A DNA stretch of 64,000 nucleotides. Source: Triangularia verruculosa (Eukaryota; Ascomycota; Sordariomycetes; Sordariales; Podosporaceae). Below, one piece after another: positions 35,893-47,412 of this stretch. How positions within the stretch are numbered: the first letter of the stretch is position 1; each line of letters starts with the position of its first letter. Both the position numbers and the translations under genes were made by a program. Under the pieces are notes generated by a model. It was not told where the DNA came from. It saw only the letters and a list, made by a program, of their open reading frames with translations, and searched no databases. The stretch is from assembly GCA_033296885.1 (NCBI GenBank), contig MU863917.1, positions 186,001 to 250,000 on the forward strand, given 5' to 3'.

Positions 35893-37649
35893 ATTCACTT
35901 ACTTTTTTGTGTTGTTTTCTTTAAAAAAAAAGTCACTCTTTAAAGAGGATTTCCTTTTTTATTATTTTCACAAACAAAAAAGTTTTGCTCTTTTTTTCAT
36001 AAACTTTTCGTTTCAATTTATAGATTTATCACACAAGATTTTTTTTTTTTTAAAAAAAAACCTTCTTTTGAAAAATATATACATATATATAAAGATTGTC
36101 CCTCTTTTCTCACTTCGTGTGTCTAATCCCATGAACTTCGTCTGTCATTCAAATGATTCCCATCCTTTTTGTCATATCCACCCACACGGGTGTGGAGAAC
36201 AACTGCTTGGGACTCTTGTGGGTAGGTAGGTAGGTAGTGTAGATGTGGGATTTGTCTGTGTATATATTTTACCAAAAGAGGAAATCTAATTTTTGTTTTT
36301 TAACTTGTTTGTTAGTATTGTCCGTTGCCATGTGGGATTGGTATTGTTCATTTCTCTTTCTTTTTATTTTTATTTTTCAAACTATGTACATACACGCACG
36401 TGGGAAAGAAGGGCAGGCGCGTTGGTATGGACGGACATGCCTCCTCACGGTTTCTTGATCTTGGGATGACAAGACTGTGGCTGATGGATGGATGGGGAGA
36501 GTGTGTGTGTGGGGTGGTGATTCAAGGGATGGAATGTTCGAGTGAGGGGCAGATGTGTGGGAGGGTTGGTGGGGGGGGGAGGGGTGGGGCACAGAGGGAT
36601 GTGGAGACCGGCATTTGGGATGGTGGTTGACGTCGATCGGACGGTGGACTGGATGCTGGCTGCACACTACGGTATGAGTTGCAGCGGAATTTGCAGTATG
36701 TAGTATCCAATACCCAGGGTTGTGGGGAAGCTGAGGTGGAATTGTGAGCATTAAAACTTGGTGAAAATAACTTGCATGATGGAGATAGGGAGGGTGGCTC
36801 TTTCTTCGGTTTGGGCAACTGGAAGTTTTGGGAGTCGGCAGGGCGAGGCGGGATATCTTCAAGGGAAAGGGTTACCTATGGGTTTGGGATTCGGTAGGGT
36901 TGGGTTTCTAGTGGTCGGTACCACGGAAAAGGGTTTGCGTCCAGTACCGGGAAATGTTTCGGGTTCGGCAGGGAGGTCAGAACAGACTTCTTCAACTGAT
37001 GGTCTAAGTTTGGTTACCAGGGGATCGAGTCGTTTCTTCAGACGAGGGTTGGGTTGGTTGTGAAGCACACAGGAAGGCAACTTTTTTCAAGGGTTGGGGT
37101 TGAGTGCAAAAGATCCAAGGGATGAACTCTTACCCTTACCCCGCGTGCCACAGGGAATCTTCCCTTGCGTACTGCGATCTTTCGGGGAGGGGTTTCTTCT
37201 GAATATCTTCGGGAGTTGGGAGACGGGAACAGGAAGGGCGAACACCGAAAGAGAAACAGATGTGGCGAGCGTGTCAGAGGAATTAGGTCGAGCTCAAGAG
37301 AGGACAAAGTTGGAAACGGAGCGGACCAGTTGAGAGTGTGTTTATTGATGTGTATGTATAGAGCTATGCATTGTTATCGTAGAAAGATGTTAGATAGATA
37401 TCAATCTCCATTCATGAAGGGGACCACCTCAGACTCGTATCATTGAATCTAGACTAGGACGACCCACTCTTTGATGTCCCATCTATCCCAAGTCAGAGGG
37501 TGTTGACCTTCAAGAAAGGACGCGCAAACAGAAGAAATGCTCGAGTATTAAAGAATGCTATCAAAATTGTCACCAATTGCAGTAAATATATTTCCAACCT
37601 TTACCAGACCAATGTCCATGCTTTTCCATAATCCCATCCTCACCGTATT

Positions 37650-39218
37650 TCATCCCTCCATCTTCACATCCTCGTCCATCACCCCGTCGACTTGGCCAAT
37701 GTGCTCAACACTATCCCCATCAAACATCCCCTTCCTGAGCCACCTCGCCGCCGCCGCATCTCTCACCCTCTGCTCCCCATCCAGCCTCTCCTTTGCCCCC
37801 CTCGTGAGCTCCCTCACTTCATACTTGACCGTCTTGGTCAAGATATCCCTCCACTGTCTGTGTGTCGGGCACTTCTTCTTCGTGCACATACCCCCCTTGT
37901 AGTTTCCGCTTGCTGCATCCTCCCCAATCAGCCACTTCGCCTGTGAGTCCTCATCCATGTCCTCCATCTTGCCACTTTTGAACATTTTAGTCGCTTGGTC
38001 AGTTTGGAGAAATAGGGAGAACTGGTACGAAGCGCCGATGTGATCTAAGCGAACATCGTAGCCGCAGACATCTTTGTTATACGGTGTGCTGGGAGAAGAG
38101 ATAGCTGCATCTCGGCGCTGAATGGCTATGTCGATGAGCTCAAGCATTTTCTTGCAAAGGAGCACCTCCTCGCCTAGCTGTTTTCGCTCTGCAGCGGAAC
38201 CAGAGAGGAAGTTTTCTTGCTCTTGGGTTAGGAGATTGGGAGGTGGGTTGTTCCAAAAGTCCGGCGGGAGTGACAAGGGTGGTTGTCCGGGTATGATAGA
38301 GAGTGACGAGGTCAGTTGCTGGGCTTGCTGATAGTAGGAGGCGGCGACTGGTGAATCCAGCAGTGAGATGAAGTCCTCTCTTGTAAGGTCATCGAGGAAG
38401 CTGATGGGTTTGTTGGATCTGATCTTTGGCGCCTTGGGAACAGTGCAGACCAGATCATTCCACCACATTTGGCAGTGGTCATCTGAACAGAAGATCGAAG
38501 GGCGATCAACGTGGTCGACGCGAGCGGCATTCTTACAGCTCGAATAACTACACATCTTCTTGTAGCGTGTGACATAGCCGCGATCGGGGTCGCTGCAGTT
38601 GGGACAGATGTATTTTTGAACGAGGTTCTCGCCAGTCCACTTATCCATGCCGATACAGTCGCCATGGAACCAGTCCTCACAACGGTCGCAGGCGATCATA
38701 AACCTGTGATTATCAGGTCCACGGCAGAGGCAGTATGGCCCACTGTCAGACTCGCTCGCTCCGCCAGCAGGGTCGCTGCCAAAATCTCCATTGAGTGAAG
38801 GCGCGCCGGATCCCGCGGGTTTGGCGGTTTTATTGGCTTTTCTCTTTCCCATGCTTGTGTTGCCACCAGGCCGTGATCGTTTCGGGGGTTTGATTACTGT
38901 CGCGGTGCCCTTCTTCTTTCTGCTTACAGGTTTGGAGGTGGTGGACTTGGTGGATTCGCCAGCTATTGACTCCTGATCAAAGCCATATTCACTGCTGGGG
39001 GGTGGGTGCATTGTTTGTGTTTCTTCAGAGGACGAAAATTGGGTTTGTGCAGAGAGATTGGGCAAATCAGCTGCAGGTTGCTCCTCCTCCCGCACTGTCT
39101 GTGGGCTAGTTGACCTTTCCATTTTCGTTGTGGTTTTTTCGTCTGAAGGTGATGGGTGATTGCTGGTGTCGGTCGCAACTCCTGGGTCAAGTGTGAAGAA
39201 GGACGTTGAGAACGCCAT
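37650..39218 (-). CDS. SPP1: COMPASS (Set1 complex) PHD-finger subunit Spp1/CXXC1-like
   Basis: Intronless, 522 codons from ATG 39218. The Lys/Ser-rich N-terminus (1-160) has a basic patch RKKKGTATVIKPPKRSRP that looks like a nuclear signal. Residues about 162-208 form a PHD finger: Cys163, 165, 177, 180, His185, Cys188, Cys205, Cys208 (PYCLCRG, CDRCEDWFHGDC, YICPNC). A second Cys-rich segment (KKMCSYSSCKNAA, then SIFCSDDHCQMWW) follows, as in Spp1 homologues, then a helical C-terminal region. Known role: reads H3K4 methylation and supports Set1 methyltransferase. Head-to-head with SCO1 (start codons 411 bases apart). Confidence 0.88.
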   Translation of the reverse strand: MAFSTSFFTLDPGVATDTSNHPSPSDEKTTTKMERSTSPQTVREEEQPAADLPNLSAQTQFSSSEETQTMHPPPSSEYGFDQESIAGESTKSTTSKPVSRKKKGTATVIKPPKRSRPGGNTSMGKRKANKTAKPAGSGAPSLNGDFGSDPAGGASESDSGPYCLCRGPDNHRFMIACDRCEDWFHGDCIGMDKWTGENLVQKYICPNCSDPDRGYVTRYKKMCSYSSCKNAARVDHVDRPSIFCSDDHCQMWWNDLVCTVPKAPKIRSNKPISFLDDLTREDFISLLDSPVAASYYQQAQQLTSSLSIIPGQPPLSLPPDFWNNPPPNLLTQEQENFLSGSAAERKQLGEEVLLCKKMLELIDIAIQRRDAAISSPSTPYNKDVCGYDVRLDHIGASYQFSLFLQTDQATKMFKSGKMEDMDEDSQAKWLIGEDAASGNYKGGMCTKKKCPTHRQWRDILTKTVKYEVRELTRGAKERLDGEQRVRDAAAARWLRKGMFDGDSVEHIGQVDGVMDEDVKMEG

Positions 39219-39629
39219 CGTTGCTTCACTTCATCCGTGTGATATCGGGGTGGGGCGTAGCTGTTCTATTGGTGACTTTATGTACATGGCACACTCAAAT
39301 GTGCCCGTATGAACATGAAATGAAAGCAGTGATGTTTCAGCGCGTTGGATTTACATGAGACAGAAGCATCTTGGGAAGGAATCAATTGATGATCATGAAA
39401 GGGATGAACTTCAAAGGTGAGTTGTTTAAAAGCATAATAGATATCAACTTGGACCGATAGGTGAATTTAAGGCAAGCAGCCAGAGCTAACTGTAGCGCTA
39501 GTGGCTTAAACGGTGTGTGATCTTGGTGCATGCATGTAACCGAGTCATGCTCGGGATGGCTATCAGGAGATTTTGGAGCTTTCGGGAGCTTTGACCTGGA
39601 GCTTTTATCCACAGCACATCTCCAGAACG
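39219..39629. promoter_or_regulatory. Divergent SPP1-SCO1 promoter region
   Basis: The 411 bases between two divergent start codons must carry both promoters. No motif I can name; an ORF on the plus strand through 39530-39600 is not supported as coding. Confidence 0.5.
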
Positions 39630-40617
39630 ATGTCACAACCAGCGATTCGGGCCACCATGAACGCCCTACCGAGGGCGGCAACAAGACAATGTCTTCGTAC
39701 CATGTCCACAGCCAGCAACATGGCTGCCAAGAGGCCGACGACAAGTTGCCTGCCCAAGTCCCAGACACAGACCTACCAGCCATTGGTTCAGCGGAGATTC
39801 AAGTACAAAACAGTGGAGGAGGCAAAGAGTCGCTATCGTTCTGGGGTATGCTTCGGTTGTCTCCGTTGTATGTTTTGGACCGGAAGCTAATGTGCGGGGC
39901 AATAGCCATTTTCATGGAAGGCTGGCATGCTCTTCCTCATGACTGGCGCTGGTCTCCTGTTTTATTTCGAAACGGAGAAGGAGCGCATGCAGCGCAAGAG
40001 GGTAGCAGAATCAACGAAGGGTGTAGGAAGGCCTAAGGTTGGTGGGCCCTTCAAGCTGATTGACCACGACGGCAATACGGTTACGGATGAGGATTTGAAG
40101 GGGCGGTACTCTCTGGTAAGCGCTGGCTGACACTATATCGTCATCGGGGCATCTCACCCATTGCTAACTTCCATTAAATCAGGTCTACTTTGGCTTCACA
40201 CACTGCCCCGATATCTGCCCCGAAGAGCTCGACAAGATGGCCATCATGTTTGACCAAGTGGAGGAGAAGCTTCCTGGTGTATTGGCCCCCGTGTTTGTGA
40301 CATGCGACCCAGCGCGCGACGGTCCCAAGGAGTTGAAGGAATACCTCGCCGAGTTTCATCCCAAGTTCATCGGCTTGACTGGCACGTATGACGAGATCAA
40401 GGCTATGTGCAAGGCCTACCGGGTGTACTTCAGCACGCCTACCGAAGTCAAACCAGGGCAGGATTACCTGGTCGACCACAGCATCTACTTCTATCTTATG
40501 GACCCCGAGGGAGACTTTGTGGAGGCGCTTGGCAGACAGCATTCGCCTGAGCAAGCGTCCAAGATTATCGTGGACCATATGAAGGAGTGGAAGGGGCCCT
40601 TGAAGAAGACTGCTTAG
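39630..40617 (+). CDS. SCO1: Mitochondrial copper chaperone Sco1
   Basis: Three exons: 39630-39845, 39906-40115, 40183-40617; 286 residues, all introns phase 0. Residues 1-65 are basic and Ala/Thr-rich, like a mitochondrial presequence; a membrane segment follows (WKAGMLFLMTGAGLLFYF, about 77-93). The thioredoxin-like domain then carries the copper motif CPDIC (Cys150, Cys154) within FGFTHCPDICPEEL and the third ligand His at about 241 in VDHSIYFYL. Known role: metallation of the CuA site of cytochrome c oxidase in the inner membrane. Splicing restores RSGPFSWKAG, a conserved stretch of the family. Confidence 0.93.
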
Positions 40618-41567
40618 AAGCTTGAGCATGTATCAGGGAGGGATGTATAACGCCATGTACTATTGATGCATCTTGCAACGACCAAAAATGTAAAATATCG
40701 CCATTCCATTTAGATTTCAGCGGTGGCCTGTTGATGATCTGGTATTCAGCCGTCATCTCGGTGACTAATCTTGCAGGCTTTCTTGGATAAACCTTCACCA
40801 GGCTGTAGAGGCTCCAATGTAACAACTATGTTTATCTGCCAGTTCATGTACATAATCCAGGCTAACCTCACTGGTTGTTGGTCGGCTCTTGGCAATGAGT
40901 TTCCATTCCCTCGGGCATGAATTGCATCATCGGGCCATGCCAAATGGCCGAGTTCGAGACAAGCCACCAATGCTTGCTTGCAGACAGCTACGTCATGGGC
41001 GAGCACGGGCCACCTATCCGGCGACTGGTGGGGTGAAGAACCCTGTCACGTACCTGTGCCTGTTCCCCCTCGTCCTTTTCTCCACTGAATCCGACTTTTA
41101 TCGCCGGGGCGCCGTCTTTTTTTCTATCGCGCAATTACCGGTTCGAGCAAGTTACCACCCGAGCCCAACTTCAGTTTTCTCTCTCCTCTTACACGTGCAC
41201 ATATCCTTTGCTCCTGCGTATTCGACACAACTGAACTTGTGATAGCTTCGGCACCGTTTAGTCTCTCTGCGACAGCAACCGTTGCCCCACGTATATCACG
41301 CACTTACTTATTGTGACGACGAGCACACCCAATCATACGATACGGATTCGAACTAGAAGCGATACCGGTGTCGCTGGGACACTTACTCAACCGACGCAAG
41401 CGCCTACCCCTCTACCGGGACCTTCCCTACTACGACTCCTCTTCAAACGTTGCCTCAGGGTTGCATTGTCCACACCTCTCGTCATATGCCCTCTGGAACC
41501 GTCACCCCGGCCTTCGAAGTATTTTGCTCAGGTGTCGCCGGTCCCTGGTGTTGACAATTTCTTCACC
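40618..41567. other. SCO1 to choline kinase spacer and leader
   Basis: About 0.95 kb; the right half is C/T-rich and should be the promoter and leader of the choline kinase gene. The kinase frame stays open back to 41313 but without an ATG, so nothing upstream of 41568 is taken as coding. Confidence 0.5.
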
Positions 41568-44023
41568 ATGTCTGCAACATCTCTAGCTGCCTCAGCTCAC
41601 CCGCTGCGTTCGGCTCTCAAGACCGACAATGACGGCGAAGGTTCCAAGGCCCCGCCCTTGAGCGCACTGACCAAAGGTCTGTCAGTCACCTTATTGTTTT
41701 GATCGTCACTTGTTCTTCGTAGCTCTACTTGGTTTCTTTGTTCTTTGTTACTTATGGCCAAATATTGACACTCGCAGCTGTTCATATTGCCGAACCTGAG
41801 CCATCTACTTATGATGAAGCCTCAGTCAAGAAGCAGTTTCCTGCAGGTGTTGGCAAGAGACTCAGCGGACGCCCTCCAGTACCTGCCGCGCCTTTCAGGT
41901 CTTCAAGCCTCAGCCAAACCCCCAGTGTTGAGATTACCGGCGACAATGAGCTCACTGCTTCTCCGGGACCCATTGAAGAAACCCAAACCAACGGCGTCGC
42001 TCCCTACCACCGTCACAGAATCGATCGCGTGAGTGAGAAGTTGGTAGCTCAGGTGGCTGAATGGCTCCACCGGGAGAAAGCCAAGAAAGAGTCTAGAAAG
42101 GGTCGGAAGCACTCTTCGCGCCGCAAATCACCTCCTGAGATGCCGGAAGCTGGTCGTCCCCGTGCAGATTCCATCGAGTCCGAATCGAGTGAAGTGTCTC
42201 TTGATCGGCTTCAGAGGATCATCGACGACAGCATGTCAGCTCTGGGGCTGAGCAATGTTTCTCATCTCGGTCCCAGACTGAGTAAGAAGCACCGCAAGAG
42301 GTCTAGCAGGAGTCTCAGGGCAACGGCATCTTCAGATACGGAGTTTTTTGATGGCGATGTTGTTGTCCCAAGCTGCGATGCATCCCTCGACAACTCGAAG
42401 ACCATGAGCTACACCGGAGGCAAGGCCGCCGCCGACGATAATGCTTCCATTTCAAGCCGCAGGGAAGAAAAGGAAAAGCAAGCCTGGATTGTTTTCAAGA
42501 ATGAAATCATTCGCTTGGCGCATACATTGAGGCTCAAAGGGTGGAGACGGGTGCCTCTCGACAGCGGCGAGCAGATCTCAGTTGAACGACTCAGCGGTGC
42601 CTTGACCAATGCCGTGTATGTTGTTTTGCCACCCCCTGAGAGTGCGTTGCCTCCTGCCGAGGGCAAGAAGACGCCAGGCAAGGTGCTCTTGAGAATCTAT
42701 GGCCCTCAGGTGGAGCACCTCATCGACCGCGAAAATGAGTTGAGCGTGCTGAGAAGGTTGGCCAGGAAGAAGATTGGCCCTCGCTTGCTCGGTACCTTTC
42801 TGAACGGTCGTTTTGAGCAGTATCTGAATGCTACCGCACTCACTTCGCAGAGCATGCGGGAGCCGGACACCTCTCGGCAGATTGCTAAGCGCATGAGGGA
42901 GCTCCATGATGGCGTAGAGCTGCTCGAGGAAGAGAAGGATCTAGGTCCCAGTGTCTGGAGAAATTGGGACAGGTGGCTTGCACAGGTTGAGAAGACTGTT
43001 TTATTTCTTGACAGGCAATACCATGATGAGCCCAGCGAACTGTCCCGAAACTCGAGCGACGGCTGGAAGAAAAGAGGATATGTCTGCGGAGTGAAGTGGC
43101 CTGTCTTCAAGGAGTTGGTTCGAAAGTACCGAGAATTCCTCGACAACCAGTATGGCTACCCGAAGAAGATCAGGGAGATGTTGGTCTTTGCGCACAATGA
43201 TGTAAGTTATCTGACTCATTTGGTTACTACTACATTCACTGATGCCTCTCGCACGTAGACTCAATATGGCAACATTCTTCGTGTACGTCCGGATGATCAA
43301 AAGTCACCCCTCCTCCAGCCCGCCAACGAGCACAAACAACTGGTCGTTATTGATTTCGAATATGCTGGAGCCAACATTCCGGGTCTTGAGTTCGCCAATC
43401 ATTTCTCCGAGTGGACTTATGACTACCATGACGCACGGTATCCACATGTTTGCGATACCACCAAGTACCCGAGTGTCGACCAGCAGCGTCGGTTTATCAG
43501 AGCCTACGTCGATCACAAGCCCAGATTCCCATATATTGACTCGGGGAAAAATACTCCTGTAACAACACCCACCGGGGCCACTGGGGTGGGTAACTTGATA
43601 CCCGCGGCAGTATCTACCAGCTCCATCGTCGATTTCATGCTCGACGCTCGTGTTCCTGCCGGTGGTTGGAAAGAAGAGGAGAGAAAGGGCGAAGAGGCGA
43701 TAGAAAAGCGTGTGAAGGAGCTGATGGAGGAGACCAAGCTCTGGCGTACGGCCAATAGTGCGCAGTGGGTGGCATGGGGTCTCGTCCAGGCTAAGATCCC
43801 TGGCCTGAAGGTTTCCGAGAATGGTGAGGCAGCGGGTGTGGCGCCGACTGAAGAGGACGAAACTGAGGACGAAACTGAGGGGGGTGCGGATGCATTTGAT
43901 TATCTTGGATATACACAGTCGAGGGCGTACTTTTTCCTGGGCGATTGCGTCCAGCTTGGCTTGATCAAGTTGAAGGATTTGCCAGAGGAAACGAGGGGGC
44001 GTGTCAAGATTGTTGAGTTCTGA
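41568..44023 (+). CDS. Choline/ethanolamine kinase with long N-terminal extension
   Basis: Three exons: 41568-41676, 41778-43201, 43259-44023; 765 residues. The first intron uses an unusual GTCTGT donor; the frame and the AVHIAEPEP continuation support it. Residues 1-245 are low-complexity with many Ser/Arg/Lys. The kinase domain starts near 245: LSGALTNAVYVV (phosphate-binding part), KVLLRIYGPQVEHLIDRENEL, and the Brenner-type motif FAHND (His509-Asp511) with NDTQYGNIL completed across the second intron, then VVIDFEYA with Asp543. Known role: first step of the Kennedy pathway (phosphocholine or phosphoethanolamine). An in-frame 12-nt duplication near 43855-43880 gives EDETEDETE in an acidic insertion. 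Choline versus ethanolamine preference cannot be read. Confidence 0.9.
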
Positions 44024-44450
44024 ATTGGAAAAGAGGAGGGTTGTATTAACTATCATCAGCCATGGTTGGAGTTTCTCATTGTTAAGGGGTCAAGGTAGGT
44101 GGCTACTTGGGTTTTCAGATACCTATGATACCCATAGTTCCTAGTGATACCAATATCGTCAGTTCCAGACTGTTCAAATCGAGGATCTTGGGCGGCGCAG
44201 TGTTGTCTCGTGGCACCTATCACCGTCATCAGTCGGTGCGCATGTGATCAATGATAGCGGTGACAGCGCCAAGAACACCAGGCCAAAGAGGTTCTCAGGG
44301 ACCCCTGCATAAGTGGCAGGTCCCCGCCGCCACTAGCCGGAGCTTGTCCCTGACAACCAACGTGCTGACAAGTCAACCATGCGCGAACCGACTCTGCCAA
44401 ACTGAGACTACAAGCACGCACTCAACACAGATATTGAAGGTGCAGGTATC
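44024..44450. other. Spacer between choline kinase and phosphatase
   Basis: About 0.43 kb between two plus-strand genes. Nothing recognised; it must hold the promoter of the phosphatase gene. Confidence 0.5.
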
Positions 44451-46289
44451 ATGGGCCTGAGAAACGCCGTCGTCGGCAGCGTCCTTGCTGCGCTCGCCGC
44501 GCAACCCGCGACCGCAGCGCAACACGGAGCAGCGGAGCCGATTCCAGCGCCGATGCGAGACCTCGTCTGGGGTAAGCTCAACTTCCTACACACGACCGAC
44601 ACCCACGGATGGCACGCAGGTCACCTCCAAGAGTCGCAATACTCTGCCGACTGGGGCGACTATGTTTCCTTCGCGGCACAAATGCGAAAGAAGGCTGACG
44701 ATGCCGGCGTTGATCTCCTGCTCGTCGATACCGGCGATCGAGTAGAAGGCAACGGCTTATACGATGCCTCGAGCCCCAAGGGGCAGTACTATTATGACAT
44801 ATACCGCGAGCAAGACGTCGATATCATCTGCACGGGCAACCACGAGCTGTACATTGCCTCGACTGCCGATGGGGAACACAAGCACACGGTTCCCAACTTC
44901 AAGGGCAAGTACATTGCTTCCAATCTGGATTACATCATTCCCGAGACGGGGGAGAGGATACCCATGGCACGGCGGTACAGGAAGTTTAACACCAAAAACC
45001 AGGGGGTGGAGGTCGTGGCGTTTGGGTTCCTGTTTGATTTCACGGGGAATGCGAATAATACTGTCGTGAAGCCGGCGAGGGAAGTGATTAGGGAGAAGTG
45101 GTTCCAGGAGGCGATAAGGGAGAAGACGGATGTGTTTGTGGTGATTGGACACGTGGGCGTGCAGATGCAGGAGTTTAAGGATATCTTTACGGAGATTAGG
45201 AGGCTGAACTGGCTTACCCCAATTTTGTTCTTTGGGGGCCATGTTCATGTCAGAGATGCGACGGCGTATGACTCGAGGAGTTTTGCGATGGCAAGCGGGA
45301 GGTATTTCGAGACGATTGGGTGGATGAGTGTTGATGGTCCCGTCAAGAAGATCGAACAGGTGTCATCCGAGGCCGATGCTGCTGCGTTCAAGTTCCACCG
45401 GAGGTATATCGACAATAATTTGCTGGGGTTGTATCATCACAGTGGGCTTAATGCTTCGACTTTTCATACTGAGCATGGGAAGAATGTCACGGCGATTATT
45501 GCCAAGGCGAGGAAGGAGCTGGATTTGGATTATACCTTTGGCTGTGCGCCGAAGAATTACTGGATGTCAAGGTCTCCATATCCAGGGCCCGACAGCATCT
45601 ACACGTTGCTTGAAGAGGAGGTTATTCCTGACATTGCCGTCAATCACAAGCGCAAGGATGTTCCGAGGCTGGTGATTGTCAACACGGGCGCGATCAGATT
45701 CGACATCTTCAAGGGGGCCTTCACTCGAGACTCGACATATATCACCTCCCCTTTCCTCAGCGTATTGAATCATATCCCCGATGTCCCCTACCACGCAGCC
45801 AAGAAAGTCATCAAGCTTCTCAACAACGCAGGGAAGATCATGGCGGACGCTCACATGGGCAACGAGTTCATGGCTATTCCCGAGCAACTTTCTATCAAGG
45901 AGTCCATCATCTACGATGCCCCTGCCAATCCCTTCTCTGGGGAAGGTGCCCAGAAGCCGATGGGTCAACATGGGCACAAGGAGCCCTCTTTGATCGAAGG
46001 GTACACCACCCGGGACGATATTGGTGACGATGGAGATGATGCTATTCATTCGAGGGTCAATTTCTACGTCGTCCCCAATTGCATTCAAACCGAGCTCGCT
46101 TTCCCGGAGGCAGAGGATCCCGAGACGGTTGATTTAGTGTTCTTTGACTTTATTCAACCTTGGGTGTTAATGGCGTTAAAATTTAGCGGCGAGGTGTATA
46201 CCGATAAGGACGTCAGTCTGTATGTCGAAGGGACGTTTACGGAACTGTTGGCGGGCTGGATCAAGGAGAACTGGCCGGCGAAGTGTTGA
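44451..46289 (+). CDS. Secreted or vacuolar metallophosphatase, YHR202W/5'-nucleotidase-like
   Basis: Intronless, 612 codons. A signal peptide is plausible (MGLRNAVVGSVLAALAAQPATAA). The calcineurin-like metal site motifs occur in order: LHTTDTHGWH (Asp-x-His), LLVDTGDRVEGNG (GD), CTGNHELY (GNHE), VIGHVG, and FFGGHVHVRD (GGHxH). The C-terminal half resembles the 5'-nucleotidase substrate domain (IVNTGAIRFDIFKGAFT). Several NxS/T sites suggest glycosylation. Similarity of layout to yeast YHR202W-like phosphoesterases is the best match I recognise; the substrate is unknown. Converges with ISY1. Confidence 0.85.
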   Translation: MGLRNAVVGSVLAALAAQPATAAQHGAAEPIPAPMRDLVWGKLNFLHTTDTHGWHAGHLQESQYSADWGDYVSFAAQMRKKADDAGVDLLLVDTGDRVEGNGLYDASSPKGQYYYDIYREQDVDIICTGNHELYIASTADGEHKHTVPNFKGKYIASNLDYIIPETGERIPMARRYRKFNTKNQGVEVVAFGFLFDFTGNANNTVVKPAREVIREKWFQEAIREKTDVFVVIGHVGVQMQEFKDIFTEIRRLNWLTPILFFGGHVHVRDATAYDSRSFAMASGRYFETIGWMSVDGPVKKIEQVSSEADAAAFKFHRRYIDNNLLGLYHHSGLNASTFHTEHGKNVTAIIAKARKELDLDYTFGCAPKNYWMSRSPYPGPDSIYTLLEEEVIPDIAVNHKRKDVPRLVIVNTGAIRFDIFKGAFTRDSTYITSPFLSVLNHIPDVPYHAAKKVIKLLNNAGKIMADAHMGNEFMAIPEQLSIKESIIYDAPANPFSGEGAQKPMGQHGHKEPSLIEGYTTRDDIGDDGDDAIHSRVNFYVVPNCIQTELAFPEAEDPETVDLVFFDFIQPWVLMALKFSGEVYTDKDVSLYVEGTFTELLAGWIKENWPAKC

Positions 46290-46613
46290 TTTGTTTTTTG
46301 GCAGAGAGCATCGGACATGCGAGGCGTTTTTGACAACATTGTAGCATATATACATGAGCTTTTATGTTTTTACGGCATGAGGGTATTGGCTGAGGCACAC
46401 GTTGTTCGGGAGTTTGTTTGGTCTGTTAGCATAATGATTGGTGGTGTGGTATATACAAGTTACACCTAATGAAGATAATACATAGACGTTTGAAGTCATC
46501 AGCAAAGGAAGCCCTCATTATTCCCCCCCCGTTACGCCCCTGAACGCCAAACATGTCCGTGGAAATACCGTAATACAAATATCGTCCTTCAACCAACCTC
46601 TCCAACGCCCTTT
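46290..46613. other. Convergent spacer, phosphatase and ISY1
   Basis: About 0.32 kb holding both 3' ends. No other feature. Confidence 0.5.
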
Positions 46614-47412
46614 TTACTGTAGTTGATCCAACAATCTCGCCCTTCTCCTGTCGATAAGTTCCTGCTGGACTTCATCCAACGTTGGCAATTCCCACACCGT
46701 CCCATCACCTATGTCTCCCGGTAACGGCTCCCACCCCTCCGGCGGCCCCTTCCCCTTTCCAGCCTTCACCAGCGCATCAAACGCTTCCTTCTCCTTTAAC
46801 TTCTCGTACTCCAGCAACAGCTCATCCTCCTCCCCAGGCGCATAGCCATAATACCCCGCATCCACCTGCCTTCTATTCAAATCCGTCCTCTCCTCCGACG
46901 GCTTCCCCTCATCCTTCTTCGTGGCCGCCTCAAACAGCTCTTTCACTCCCGGCAGCTCCTTCGCTCGACCAAAATACCTATACCCCTTCCCGCCACCTTG
47001 AATCTCCCTCCCCGCTTCGTCATACACCTTCCCGGCCCCCCTCATGTAATTCGGCCCCCCCAGGTTTTTGATCTGGATCTCCCACATGTGCTTTTCCCTC
47101 ATGAGCTTGTTGATCTCATCGTTCAGGTCGCGGATCTGGTAGTCGCTGATGGAGATGTCCTGGATCCGGGAGACCTTGCGCGAGATTTCCTTGAGGACTT
47201 GGCCTCGCCATTTTTCGCAGGCGGGGATGGAGGTCTGCTCGGTGATGGCGCGGGGGCGGCGGGTACGGCCGGCGTCGATGATGCCGAGGTCGGCGGCTTG
47301 GGCTTCGCGGAAGCGGAAGAGCATCGACTGGGCTTTTTCCGAGTTGCGCGCCTGGGTTGAAGGTTAGCGAGTGGTTCAGGAAGGGACTGAGGGAGAGACA
47401 TGTCCGGACCAT
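46614..47412 (-). CDS. ISY1: Pre-mRNA splicing factor Isy1
   Basis: Exon 2 is 46614-47351 and reads ARNSEKAQSMLFRFREAQAA from its first codon, which is the family start without its Met. An ATG at 47410-47412 gives the Met if a 58-nt intron (47352-47409) follows it immediately; the acceptor CCCAG with a GCTAAC branch is good, but the donor is GTCCGG, atypical. Total 246 residues, a normal length. Visible family motifs: AITEQTSIPACEKWRGQVLK, IQDISISDYQIRDLNDEINK, and a C-terminal coiled coil ending RRRARLLDQLQ. Known role: part of the Prp19-associated NineTeen complex in catalytically active spliceosomes. The exon 2 call is firm; the start exon is less so. Confidence 0.85.

Larger units (their letters stand above)
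35693..37649. other. Long convergent intergenic region with simple repeats
   Basis: About 2 kb between convergent genes. It contains AC microsatellites, T/A homopolymers around 36040-36060, a short GTAG tetranucleotide repeat near 36223-36238 and G-rich, TGGGG-containing sequence at 36480-36600. No gene supported; ORFs here are low-complexity. Confidence 0.6.
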
